From the NCBI GenBank assembly GCA_002369135.1, contig DFEY01000001.1:124001-188000 (forward strand): a stretch of 64,000 nucleotides of DNA. The letters run 5' to 3'. Source of the DNA: Lachnospira sp. UBA3790. Its GTDB lineage: Bacteria > Bacillota > Clostridia > Lachnospirales > Lachnospiraceae. Within the stretch, counting starts at the first letter, position 1. Each line of letters opens with the position of its first letter. Positions 1 to 8,135 of the stretch are shown one piece after another. The notes under the pieces were generated by a model that saw only the letters and a program-made list of their open reading frames with translations, was not told the DNA's origin and ran no database searches. The translations under genes and the position numbers were made by a program.

Positions 1-2
1 AC

Positions 3-761
3 GGAGCAAAGTTGGTAGTGGACGGAGCGCAGATAGTTGCACATAGAAAATTCTCTATGGTAGGCAATGTAAAAGATCCGAAAGATGATATAGATTTCTT
101 CGCATTCTCAGCACACAAGATGTACTCGCCAGAAGGTGGCGGAGCTGTGATAGGACTCACAAAAGTTTTGAACAAACATAAACCGATGTTCTACGGTGGT
201 GGAACTATCAAAGTGGTAGGAGACAACTGGGTATATTGGAAAAAGGCGCCTGAGGTTTATGAGGCAGGTTCACCTGACTATTTAGCAGTGGTAGGACTAG
301 GCGCAGCTATCGATTGTCTGTCTACTATCGGACTTAACAATATACAGGCGCATGAACAAGTGTTGATTAAAAAACTTATAGCTGGACTAAAGAAATTGCC
401 GAAGGTAATTATCTATGGTGACACGGTGAATATATCTGACAAGACTGGCGTGGTAACGTTCAACTTCCACGATATCAACACGGCATACCTTGCTCAAAGA
501 CTTGCTAAATATGCCGGTATTGATACACGACGTGGAGCATTTTGCGCACATCCTTATGTATGGCGATTGATGGGAATTAGTGACGAGACCGCCAAAGGAT
601 TCAAAAACTGTACCGACGAAAACACAGCAGGTATGGTAAGAATTAGTTTTGCGGCGTATAGCACCGAGGCAGATATAGATTATTTCTTTGAACAGATGCC
701 AGCAGTTATGGATCAAGCAAGAAAACTTACCCAGCAAAGCCCAGCAGATCCAGAATATTAA
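3..761 (+). CDS. Cysteine desulfurase-like aminotransferase class V (5' partial)
   Basis: The gene runs in from upstream of the window; only the last ~250 codons are present and the frame is open to the first base. The PLP-binding lysine is in the SAHK motif (about residue 38 of the visible part), preceded by VVDGAQIV where the cofactor-binding aspartate and glutamine lie. A later RRGAFCAHP segment has the cysteine at the position of the persulfide-forming residue in SufS/NifS-type enzymes. These features fit class V aminotransferases that remove sulfur from cysteine, but selenocysteine lyase-like and other class V members look similar. It ends 14 nt before the guaA-like gene and is probably cotranscribed with it. 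No Suf or Isc partner is visible, so its role in FeS assembly is unproven. Confidence 0.8.
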   Translation, partial: GAKLVVDGAQIVAHRKFSMVGNVKDPKDDIDFFAFSAHKMYSPEGGGAVIGLTKVLNKHKPMFYGGGTIKVVGDNWVYWKKAPEVYEAGSPDYLAVVGLGAAIDCLSTIGLNNIQAHEQVLIKKLIAGLKKLPKVIIYGDTVNISDKTGVVTFNFHDINTAYLAQRLAKYAGIDTRRGAFCAHPYVWRLMGISDETAKGFKNCTDENTAGMVRISFAAYSTEADIDYFFEQMPAVMDQARKLTQQSPADPEY

Positions 762-775
762 AAGGAGGAATAAAA

Positions 776-1759
776 ATGGTATACGACAGAAGACCAGATG
801 ATATGGAAAGAATTACAACACCTGAGCTTGCAAACGCATTTATAGACGAGCAAGTACAGGCTGTTAAGGAACAAGTAGGAGATAAAAAGGTATTGCTTGC
901 ACTTTCTGGTGGAGTAGATTCATCAGTAGTGGCAGCGCTTCTTATCAAAGCGATTGGTGACCAGCTCACATGCGTGCATGTAAACCACGGATTGCTACGC
1001 AAGGGTGAGCCAGAGCAGGTAATAGAAGTATTCCAAAACCAGATGAACGCAAATCTAGTTTATGTGGATGCTACAGATAGATTTTTGGACAAGCTAGCAG
1101 GAGTAGACGATCCTGAGACAAAGAGAATGATAATCGGAAATGAGTTTATTGAGGTCTTTGCAGAGGAAGCAAGAAAGCTAGAAGGCGTAGAATTCTTGGC
1201 ACAGGGAACAATCTGGCCAGATATTCTAGAGAGTGAAGATGGAATAAAAGCACACCACAATGCAGGAGGACTTCCAGAAGATTTAAACTTTGAACTAGTA
1301 GAGCCAGTAAAAATTCTATTCAAAGACGAAGTAAGAATGGTGGGAGATGCACTAGGACTTCCTGAAAATATGGTTTACAGACAACCATTCCCAGGCCCAG
1401 GTTTAGGAGTAAGATGTCCAGGCGCTATCACAAGAGATAGATTAGAGGCTGTTCGCGAATCAGATGCAATCCTTCGTGAGGAATTTGAAAAAGCAGGATT
1501 GGCTGGCAAAGTTTGGCAGTACTTTACAGTGGTACCAGACTTTAGATCAACAGGCGTGAAAGATGGCAAGCGTGCATTCGAGTGGATGTGCATCATCCGT
1601 GCAGTAAACACAAAAGATGCAATGACAGCAGAAATCGAGCACGTGCCATTCGACCTAATGCAGAAATTAGTAGATAGAATTACACACGAAGTCCCAGGAA
1701 TAAACCGAGTACTATACGATATGACACCAAAGCCTACGGGTACTATCGAATATGAATAA
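776..1759 (+). CDS. guaA: GMP synthase ATP-pyrophosphatase subunit (no glutaminase domain)
   Basis: At 327 residues this is the C-terminal two-thirds of a usual GMP synthase. The P-loop-like ATP-pyrophosphatase motif LSGGVDSS is at residues 43-50, and the C-terminal dimerisation/XMP-binding part contains QPFPGPGLGVR and ends KPTGTIEYE, as in GuaA. The N-terminal glutamine amidotransferase domain is absent, so it resembles the archaeal-type split enzyme (GuaAb) that takes ammonia from a separate subunit or free ammonia. It would convert XMP to GMP in the cytoplasm. ATG with a strong AAAGGAGG site at 763-769 defines the start, and a strong terminator follows. No separate glutaminase partner is visible in the window. 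Confidence 0.9.
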   Translation: MVYDRRPDDMERITTPELANAFIDEQVQAVKEQVGDKKVLLALSGGVDSSVVAALLIKAIGDQLTCVHVNHGLLRKGEPEQVIEVFQNQMNANLVYVDATDRFLDKLAGVDDPETKRMIIGNEFIEVFAEEARKLEGVEFLAQGTIWPDILESEDGIKAHHNAGGLPEDLNFELVEPVKILFKDEVRMVGDALGLPENMVYRQPFPGPGLGVRCPGAITRDRLEAVRESDAILREEFEKAGLAGKVWQYFTVVPDFRSTGVKDGKRAFEWMCIIRAVNTKDAMTAEIEHVPFDLMQKLVDRITHEVPGINRVLYDMTPKPTGTIEYE

Positions 1760-1901
1760 GCTATGAGGTTAATAGACGAAAAGAAAAAGAACCGAGAAGG
1801 AATTTATTTCTTCTCGGTTCTTTTTCTTTTTGGATATTGGGCGACAGCCCACAGTGAGAACGCTGTGCGTTCGAACTGAATAACCTCGTAGCTTATTCAT
1901 A
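1751..1901. repeat. 21-bp inverted repeat flanking the guaA terminator
   Basis: The last codons of guaA and the following bases (about 1751-1771, beginning TATGAATAAGCTA) recur in inverted orientation at about 1881-1901, with one mismatch in 21 positions. The arms are about 110 bp apart and enclose the terminator. Nothing in between looks like a transposase or a gene, so the origin is unknown. Confidence 0.6.
1783..1831 (+). terminator. Rho-independent terminator after guaA
   Basis: A 17-bp perfect stem (1783-1799 with 1810-1826) with a 10-nt loop is followed by a T-rich run. It closes the desulfurase-guaA operon. Confidence 0.9.
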
Positions 1902-1918
1902 ATGAAACATAAAAACAC

Positions 1919-1949
1919 TTGACCTGGGGGTAACCCCCAAGAATATAAT
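1919..1949 (+). promoter_or_regulatory. MerR-type promoter/operator, copy 1
   Basis: TTGACC (1919-1924) and TATAAT (1944-1949) are separated by exactly 19 bp. The spacer carries the near-palindrome CCTGGGGGTAACCCCCAAG (1923-1941). An over-long spacer with a central dyad is the hallmark of MerR-activated promoters. It points into the small peptide and ABC transporter operon. Copies 1-3 also share the preceding ATAAAAACAC. Confidence 0.85.
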
Positions 1950-1978
1950 TGCAACATATAAAAAAGGAAGGTACTTAC

Positions 1979-2095
1979 ATGGATGAGAACACAACTAATA
2001 TTGTACTTACGACCATATATGTAATCATTCAAATTGCATTAATGGTTGGAATGGGAATTATTATATATAAAGCAATAAAATCTTTAAAGAAATAA
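1979..2095 (+). CDS. Small membrane peptide, 38 residues
   Basis: This frame has a good ribosome site (AAGGAAGG) 8 nt before ATG and is the first gene after MerR-type promoter 1. The peptide starts MDENTTNIVLTT, has one hydrophobic helix (about residues 9-30, rich in I, V, M and G) and ends in a basic tail KAIKSLKK, so it should span the membrane once. I do not recognise the family. Being first in an operon with an ABC exporter, VanZ and a flippase, it could be a regulatory or helper subunit, a toxin-like peptide or an exported signal. Only the reading frame, ribosome site and hydrophobic pattern are directly seen. Confidence 0.6.
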   Translation: MDENTTNIVLTTIYVIIQIALMVGMGIIIYKAIKSLKK

Positions 2096-2153
2096 AAGAT
2101 AAACGTTAAAACAGAACATAATTAAAAAAGCAATCGATTTAAAGGAGGAAAAC

Positions 2154-2564
2154 ATGAAAAAGAGAACAATGGTAGGATTAATTGTAGTTTTATCTTTGTT
2201 TATTGCACTCGCAATCCAAGCAAAAACACACACTTTTACATTTAAGATGGATCATTCAGTTAAGGGAAAAACAAATTTTTCATTATCAAAAAAATCCACG
2301 AATGTTTACACCACGGCAAAAACATATAAACATTCAAATAATAAACCAACAAATGATTATTTGAAATATAGAATATCTCTACATAAGAAAGGTGCATTTA
2401 TGCCATCTTATCGTTCAGAAGTGAAAGCCGACGGTAAAAAGAAAACATTTAAGTATGGGACAATTGATAAAGCTACTTATAATATTGATTTAAGAGTCAC
2501 AAATCAAGATCCAAGTGGATCGATTTATAGATATGTAAAAGGAAGTGGGCAAATTGTGCAATAA
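2154..2564 (+). CDS. Small secreted protein, unknown function
   Basis: This 136-residue protein starts with a typical signal peptide (MKKRTM, a hydrophobic stretch of about 16 residues, then AIQAK). The mature part is lysine-, threonine- and tyrosine-rich with almost no cysteine, and looks like a small beta-rich domain. ATG is preceded by AAAGGAGG. It lies between the 38-residue peptide and the ABC ATPase and overlaps the latter's start, so translation is probably coupled. I find no recognisable family. A bacteriocin of the lactococcin 972 type was considered because those sit beside similar transporters, but no diagnostic motif is visible. It might instead be an exported accessory or substrate protein of the transporter. 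Confidence 0.65.
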   Translation: MKKRTMVGLIVVLSLFIALAIQAKTHTFTFKMDHSVKGKTNFSLSKKSTNVYTTAKTYKHSNNKPTNDYLKYRISLHKKGAFMPSYRSEVKADGKKKTFKYGTIDKATYNIDLRVTNQDPSGSIYRYVKGSGQIVQ

Positions 2565-3234
2565 CGAAAACATACTAAAGGTTAAGAATTTAAAAAAAGT
2601 TTATATAGATGGGCAATCAGAAAGAACTGTATTAAACGATATAAACTTAAACATTAAAAAAGGATCAATTAATGTCATAACAGGTGAAAGTGGTTGTGGA
2701 AAAACCACTTTCATTTCTATTATGGAAGGAATAGATAAACCTTCAGAAGGAGAGATTGTTTATAAAGATAAACACTTTTATGAATTATCAAAGCAAGAAC
2801 AAGCTCAGATAAGGGGAGAGAAGTTTGGAATAATTTTTCAAGATTTCAATTTAATCGATGAATTAACAGTAAAAGATAATATTTTACTACCGACACGTAT
2901 AAACAAAAAGCGTGTGGATGTAGAACTCTACGAAGATCTAATAAAAATTTTAAAATTAAATAAACGAGAAAACAATTATCCAAACGAATTATCCGGAGGA
3001 GAGCAACAAAGAGTGGCAATAGCAAGGGCAATGATAATGTGGCCAGATATAATTTTTGCTGATGAACCAACAGGGAATCTAGATGAAAAGAATTCGGAAA
3101 TAGTAAAAAACACACTATTAAATGTTAATCAAAAATACAAGAAGACAATCATTATTGCCACACACGATATGAGTTTTTGCGATATTGCAGATAACATAAT
3201 TAGCATCACAAATGGAAACATTTTCGTTAAGTAA
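2554..3234 (+). CDS. ABC transporter ATP-binding protein, MacB/LolD type
   Basis: The protein has the full set of ABC motifs: Walker A GESGCGKTT, Q-loop IIFQDF, signature LSGGEQQR, Walker B IIFADEPTGNLD and the switch histidine in ATHD. It belongs to the family that powers FtsX-type permeases rather than classical importers. TTG at 2554 is chosen because AAGGA lies about 10 nt upstream; a GTG at 2545 is an alternative with poorer spacing. Both overlap the end of the secreted-protein gene. The partner permease starts 9 nt downstream. Confidence 0.88.
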   Translation: MCNNENILKVKNLKKVYIDGQSERTVLNDINLNIKKGSINVITGESGCGKTTFISIMEGIDKPSEGEIVYKDKHFYELSKQEQAQIRGEKFGIIFQDFNLIDELTVKDNILLPTRINKKRVDVELYEDLIKILKLNKRENNYPNELSGGEQQRVAIARAMIMWPDIIFADEPTGNLDEKNSEIVKNTLLNVNQKYKKTIIIATHDMSFCDIADNIISITNGNIFVK

Positions 3235-3243
3235 AGAGGAAAA

Positions 3244-5655
3244 ATGATAGAAACTAGTCTTAAAATATTAAAAAAACAAAAAAGATATGTGGTAGCGATT
3301 GTCGTGGTCACATTCGTTTTTCTATTAATAAGCACTTTATCTGTTTTGACCGCAGATGAAATATGTGCAACGAGAAAAAAGCAGGCCATAAGTAATTATG
3401 GCTCTTTTATTGTTGGGGGTGTTGTAAATAGTCAAACAGAATATCCACATACTTCAAATTTGAAAATAGGAAAATGCCACATAATAGATTATTACCGAGA
3501 CAAAGGAATAACATATCCTATAGGTGTAGCAGATATTAAGTTTAGAGAATTATCGTCAATTTCGTTGGTAGAGGGGGAATATCCTCAACAAAAAAACGAA
3601 ATAGCAATGCAAGCTTTTGCGGCTAAGGCCTTGGGAGGATACAAACTAGGTGACAAAGTTCAAATAACTATCAATGGGGATAAAGAGGAATATAAACTTA
3701 GTGGATTAACCAATAATTACTCAATGACATTAAGCTCAAATATAGAGAATCCATCACAATATAGCTATCCTGTTATTTTTATGTCAGAAAAGGTAACAAA
3801 AAAATCAAAGTATTATCCATATTTAATTGGTTTCAATAATCCTAATTCAATTGGATTTAATCAAGATAACGAACTGAAAAGAGTATCAAATAATATAAAG
3901 GATGAAAACATAATTCAGTACACTAATGACAATTTGTTCACAGAAGGGTTCGAACAGTGTGCAGAACTATGGTATATCGCGTTAATATATTCAGTTTTGG
4001 TATTTATTCTTATGATTTTTTTGAATAAAACCATATATAAAATAATGTATAAAGATTCAAAAAAACAAATTGCAATCTTTGAGACGTTAGGAGCAAATGT
4101 CAAAATGATTATGAAAGCTCTCTTGATGCAATTTTTCTTATTAGAAGTAATATCTTTGGGCTTGAGCATGTTGGCATTATTTTTTATTACATATTTTTTT
4201 CCTGGGCTTAATCACCATCAGATGACCAGAGGATGTGTGCTTTTAGCATCCTTTAGTTTGGTTGGTTGTCTTGTATTTGCCTTTTACATAGTTAGGGATG
4301 TGACCGAAATAAATTTGCAAGGAATAAAAAACAATCTAATAAGCACAACAGATTTTGACACTGTAAAAAAGAACATTGAAAATAGAGTAACCAAACTCTT
4401 TAAGTTTAACATATTGGGGTCAGTTAAATACTTTATCATTTTTATTATCGTATTTGTTTCAATTTATCTAATACTTGAGAATCAAAGTAGCTTGGCAGGG
4501 ATTCCAGATTACGAATTGATTGCCCAGGATATAGAAATATCAGAAGTAATTAATGGATTCGAAATTAAAGAGAACAATGATAGTTATAACACTCATCAAG
4601 TAAATGATTTTATAAAAAAATATAAAAAAGCAAACTTTGTATTAGAGCCAGAATTAAATAACAATACTTTAATTATTGATAGACATTATAAAAATGATTT
4701 TTTAAACAATTGGAATAAGAGCAATGTCAATTATGACACTGATGTAGAAGATTCCACACTAAAACGAAGAATGTCTAGTTTTTTAAATGAGTATTATACA
4801 TTAAATAACGTTGAATACATCATAGTTTCTGATGGGGAGTATAAAAGGATTATAAATAACAAAAAAATTGAAAGCAATTCAGTACTAATGTATATTCCGA
4901 CGGAATTAGACCTAAATAAAGAAAGAAAAAACTTTCAATTTGGAAAGTTATACACGAAAGAAAAACCGGTATATAAAATACATCGCCTTGAAGTGCAAAA
5001 AGTATTAAATAAGAAGGATAGAGATAAGATCAGAAATAATAGTAAGAAATACGCAGATAAGAATTTTGATGAGGATACAATAACGTTCATAATCAACAAA
5101 AAGGACATAGAAAAGAACCCAATAGTGGATGGATATAAAAGTATACAAGTGTATACAGAATCAATGCCGCTTGAACAAGCAATGGATGATGAAATTAAAA
5201 ATATACAAAGTGGAGTTCAGGGAGGGAAACTGTATTCAAAGCATGTAAGATTAGAAAAAGAAAAGCAGTACTATCTCTATACAAAGATTCTGAGTGGCAT
5301 TCTTTTGTTAATATCCTTAATAATTGTTTTTGTATATCAGATATGTAATATCTTATTTCATATAAGAAATAATAAGAAGTTAATTGGGATTATTATGACA
5401 GTTGGTGGCAGTAAAAAATCATACATAATCAATAAATTACTGGAATATTTAGGGCAAAGCATCATTGCAATCTTGTTTGCTACGTTTGTCATATTTTTAA
5501 TTATTTACAACGAGAGTAATGGAGCGAAAATTTTACAATACATTTCATTTAGTTCAATAGTAACAATATCTAGCATAGTATTGGAAATAGGGATGTTGTT
5601 TTTTTATTTATCAAAAACAGATATTAAGGAGTTGTTATATAAAGTACAACTATAG
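3244..5655 (+). CDS. FtsX-type ABC permease, full length
   Basis: The 803-residue protein has the layout of a duplicated FtsX/MacB permease. A first membrane helix (about residues 15-37) is followed by a ~200-residue extracytoplasmic domain and three helices (about 243-350). A fifth helix (about 395-412), a second large external domain and three C-terminal helices (about 680-790) follow. Such permeases move lipids, peptides or drugs, or signal mechanically, without a classical pore. Its ATPase is encoded just upstream. Very lysine- and asparagine-rich composition matches its neighbours. The substrate is not evident; the MerR-type promoter and VanZ neighbour suggest export of, or resistance to, an envelope-active compound. 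Confidence 0.82.
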   Translation: MIETSLKILKKQKRYVVAIVVVTFVFLLISTLSVLTADEICATRKKQAISNYGSFIVGGVVNSQTEYPHTSNLKIGKCHIIDYYRDKGITYPIGVADIKFRELSSISLVEGEYPQQKNEIAMQAFAAKALGGYKLGDKVQITINGDKEEYKLSGLTNNYSMTLSSNIENPSQYSYPVIFMSEKVTKKSKYYPYLIGFNNPNSIGFNQDNELKRVSNNIKDENIIQYTNDNLFTEGFEQCAELWYIALIYSVLVFILMIFLNKTIYKIMYKDSKKQIAIFETLGANVKMIMKALLMQFFLLEVISLGLSMLALFFITYFFPGLNHHQMTRGCVLLASFSLVGCLVFAFYIVRDVTEINLQGIKNNLISTTDFDTVKKNIENRVTKLFKFNILGSVKYFIIFIIVFVSIYLILENQSSLAGIPDYELIAQDIEISEVINGFEIKENNDSYNTHQVNDFIKKYKKANFVLEPELNNNTLIIDRHYKNDFLNNWNKSNVNYDTDVEDSTLKRRMSSFLNEYYTLNNVEYIIVSDGEYKRIINNKKIESNSVLMYIPTELDLNKERKNFQFGKLYTKEKPVYKIHRLEVQKVLNKKDRDKIRNNSKKYADKNFDEDTITFIINKKDIEKNPIVDGYKSIQVYTESMPLEQAMDDEIKNIQSGVQGGKLYSKHVRLEKEKQYYLYTKILSGILLLISLIIVFVYQICNILFHIRNNKKLIGIIMTVGGSKKSYIINKLLEYLGQSIIAILFATFVIFLIIYNESNGAKILQYISFSSIVTISSIVLEIGMLFFYLSKTDIKELLYKVQL

Positions 5656-5680
5656 AAAGATACAAGAGGGATGAAAAAAT

Positions 5681-6241
5681 ATGGATGAGATATTTAATGA
5701 AATGGCTATTAAAATGTTTTTAATCAGTCTGGTTATAGTATTAATTGTGAAGGGGATAATAATTGCTATAAAGAAAATTAAAAAAAAGAAGTACAGTTTA
5801 AAGTACGAATTTGTCAGTGCTGTGTTAATAGTATATGTGATAGTGATATTAGTGTATGTATTAATACCAACAGATTTGTTTAGCTATGGGAATATTAACC
5901 TAATACCGTTTAGAGACAGTTTTAACACGATTAAAAGGGTAGGTATTTGGTCGGTTCAATCTAGACAGTTATTATACAATGTGTTATTGTTTGTGCCATT
6001 TGGTTTTCTGGGAGCGCTTGCCTTAAAGTTTAAGGGAAGAAAATCGAAGTGGATAATTCCAATAGGACTTTTGTTTACAATCACTATTGAGACCAGTCAA
6101 TATTTCTTAAGAACGGGCAGAGCTTGTGATATAGATGATGTAATTTTAAACACATTGGGCACTATCATTGGTTATTATATTGCATTAGCGTTAGTCGAAA
6201 TATATAGGCTAATTATAGAAATAAGGAATTTTAACAAATAA
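5681..6241 (+). CDS. VanZ family membrane protein
   Basis: This is a 186-residue protein with about five membrane helices. The family signature is clear: NVLLFVPFGFLG near residue 105 and ETSQYF...RACDIDDVILNTLGTIIG near 145-170. VanZ proteins are best known for low-level teicoplanin or lipoglycopeptide resistance; the reaction is not established. It follows the permease by 25 nt and is probably in the same transcript. Together with the flippase it places this operon in cell-envelope maintenance or defence. Confidence 0.85.
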   Translation: MDEIFNEMAIKMFLISLVIVLIVKGIIIAIKKIKKKKYSLKYEFVSAVLIVYVIVILVYVLIPTDLFSYGNINLIPFRDSFNTIKRVGIWSVQSRQLLYNVLLFVPFGFLGALALKFKGRKSKWIIPIGLLFTITIETSQYFLRTGRACDIDDVILNTLGTIIGYYIALALVEIYRLIIEIRNFNK

Positions 6242-6311
6242 GCACAAAGGAAGATAAAACAGAAACATTTACTTTTAAATATAAGTAATGATTAATTGAA
6301 AGATTGAAGTA

Positions 6312-7862
6312 ATGAAAAAACGAAAAAGTAATATAAAATCATTAAAAATACAGGCAATTATTCTAGCATCATCTGGTGTAATTACTAGAGTAATTGGATT
6401 TTTATACAGAATACCAATGGCTAATATTTTAGGTAATGAGGGCAACGGAATTTATTCCGTTGCCTTTGGTATTTATAGTATTGCTCTTACTCTGTCATCA
6501 TACAGTTTACCGGTATCTATTTCTAAATTATTATCGCAAAAAGCTGGTAACTCTTTAAAAGAAAAAAATAAAATTTTAATAGTATCATTTTTAATTTCTT
6601 TAACACTAAGTGCAATTTCATTTTTTGGACTTTTCTTTGGGGCAGACTTTTTGTCTACGCAATTTGGAAAACCAGGCATTCAGATGTCACTTAAGATTTT
6701 GGCTCCTACTACCATAGTGGTAGCACTCTTAGGGTGTTTGAGAGGATACTTTCAGGGCGACGGGGATATGCTACCCACAGCAGTTTCACAAATAGTAGAA
6801 CAGATTATTAATGCGATTGTCAGTATTATTGGTGCAAGCCAACTAGTTTATCTAATAAGAATGAATAATGATTCCCCAGTTAGATCTGCTGGAGGGACTT
6901 TGGGCACATTGTCTGGAGCTTTGGTTGCGCTAGTTTTTCTTATCGTGATTTTTGCATTGAGGATAGGGGTAAAAACCTTAAAAATAAATATAAGAAAAGT
7001 AGACATTATAAAAATAGGGAAGACATTATTACTATTGATGCTACCTATTATTTTTAGTCAAACTATATATCAGATTGGTTATACGATTGACGATTTGCTA
7101 TTTGCAAAGATAATGGCGGGCAAAGGATTTAGCACGACCGTCATTACAGAGATGCAGGGTGTTATAAACACTCAATATACACAAATAATCAATATGCCAG
7201 TCGGAATTGCCACAGCGTTTGGTGTAGCAGTGATACCTAGAATAAGTAAAGCTTTTGCTCAAAAAAACAAAAAAGATTTATTCAAAAATACAACTCAGGT
7301 TTTTGATATGACAGCGCTCATCATCTTTCCCGCGACTGTGGGTCTTTCAATATGTTCATATGAAGTGATAGAAGTATTATTCCCGGCATTGAAGTCTTAT
7401 CAAACAATAGCCGCAAAACTATTGTTATATGGAGCAGTAGCTGTGGCATTGTATTCTTTTTCCACCATCACAACATCTGTACTACAAGGTTGTAATAAGT
7501 TTTTTATTACAGTAAGAAACGGAGCTATAGCATTAGGAGTGCATATTATAATTGTAGTAATATTATTGGTGTATACAAATCTGGGACTATATGCTTTGCT
7601 AATTGCTGATGTCGTATTTCCATTGGTGATAGTGGTTTTGAACACGATATATTTTAAAAGGAATATGGATGTTATTAAAGTCAGATTTAACTTTTTTTTA
7701 AAGCATTTGGTATCAACATCAATTATGGGAGTTGTTTTATTGTTGGTAAAACTTTTTTGCTTAAGAGAATGTGAAAGCCTTATTAAGTTAATTATTGAAA
7801 TTATAGTAGGAATTGTGACTTATGGTTTAGCAGAATTGTTTATAGTAAAAATAAAAAAATAA
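6312..7862 (+). CDS. SpoVB/MurJ-like lipid-linked oligosaccharide flippase
   Basis: The 516-residue protein has about 14 hydrophobic helices. Its N-terminus (SSGVITRVIGFLYRIPMANILGNEGNGIYSVA, quoted here only as the start of the MVF/MATE-like fold) is typical of the SpoVB and polysaccharide flippase branch. It should move undecaprenyl-linked sugars, such as peptidoglycan or teichoic precursors, across the membrane. The start has only a weak ribosome site (GAAAGATTGAAG). No terminator is visible between VanZ and this gene, so it may be the last gene of the MerR-controlled operon. Whether it serves sporulation, cell wall or capsule cannot be told from sequence. Confidence 0.8.
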   Translation: MKKRKSNIKSLKIQAIILASSGVITRVIGFLYRIPMANILGNEGNGIYSVAFGIYSIALTLSSYSLPVSISKLLSQKAGNSLKEKNKILIVSFLISLTLSAISFFGLFFGADFLSTQFGKPGIQMSLKILAPTTIVVALLGCLRGYFQGDGDMLPTAVSQIVEQIINAIVSIIGASQLVYLIRMNNDSPVRSAGGTLGTLSGALVALVFLIVIFALRIGVKTLKINIRKVDIIKIGKTLLLLMLPIIFSQTIYQIGYTIDDLLFAKIMAGKGFSTTVITEMQGVINTQYTQIINMPVGIATAFGVAVIPRISKAFAQKNKKDLFKNTTQVFDMTALIIFPATVGLSICSYEVIEVLFPALKSYQTIAAKLLLYGAVAVALYSFSTITTSVLQGCNKFFITVRNGAIALGVHIIIVVILLVYTNLGLYALLIADVVFPLVIVVLNTIYFKRNMDVIKVRFNFFLKHLVSTSIMGVVLLLVKLFCLRECESLIKLIIEIIVGIVTYGLAELFIVKIKK

Positions 7863-7875
7863 TAGATAAAAACAC

Positions 7876-7906
7876 TTGACCTGGGGGTTGCCCCAGGGAT
7901 TAGTGT
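7876..7906 (+). promoter_or_regulatory. MerR-type promoter/operator, copy 2
   Basis: TTGACC (7876-7881), 19 bp, TAGTGT (7901-7906). The dyad CCTGGGG-GTTG-CCCCAGG spans 7880-7897, one base shorter than in the other copies. It starts 14 bp after the flippase stop codon and points at the second ABC operon. An alternative TATTAT at 7906-7911 would need a 24-bp spacer and is unlikely. Confidence 0.7.
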
Positions 7907-8077
7907 ATTATTTGCAAGAAATAATATGCTAAATTGCATAGTTTCTTTGCTTTATAAAGGAAGGAGAAGCTTATCTGTTTATGTAGAGGCAAAATCAATA
8001 ACCCTTTCTATACACCTAGCGGATCATGGACTTGGGGTTATAAATAATTAAATATTTAATAGTTTATGAAATAATTG
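7907..8077 (+). other. Structured leader of the second ABC operon
   Basis: The ~170-nt leader after promoter copy 2 has a hairpin near 7910-7945 (GCAAGAAA against TTTCTTTGC) and an isolated strong ribosome site AAAGGAAGGAGA at about 7956. No ATG, GTG or TTG lies at a proper distance to open a useful frame. An open frame without a start follows for about 27 codons, which may be the remnant of a small leader peptide gene. Confidence 0.45.
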
Positions 8078-8126
8078 TTTTTGTATTGCATCTTAATTAA
8101 AGATGCAATACAAAAATTTTATTTTT
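8078..8126 (+). terminator. Terminator/attenuator before the second ABC operon
   Basis: A 17-bp perfect stem (8078-8094 with 8100-8116, loop AATTA) is followed by TTTTATTTTT. It lies between promoter copy 2 and the first permease gene, only 10 nt before that gene's ribosome site. Transcripts from promoter 2 must pass it, so it should terminate or attenuate. Confidence 0.8.
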
Positions 8127-8135
8127 GGAGAGCAT

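Noticed and set aside
2154..2564. Lactococcin 972-type bacteriocin
   Set aside because: The neighbouring ABC genes suggested it, but the protein lacks the tryptophan- and glycine-rich motifs and is longer than usual.
7906..7911. TATTAT as -10 of promoter copy 2
   Set aside because: The spacer would be 24 bp, unlike the 19 bp in the other four copies.
8103..8135. Longer N-terminus for permease A (MQYKNFIFGEH)
   Set aside because: It begins inside the 17-bp attenuator stem and lacks a ribosome site; the ATG at 8136 has GGAGAG.
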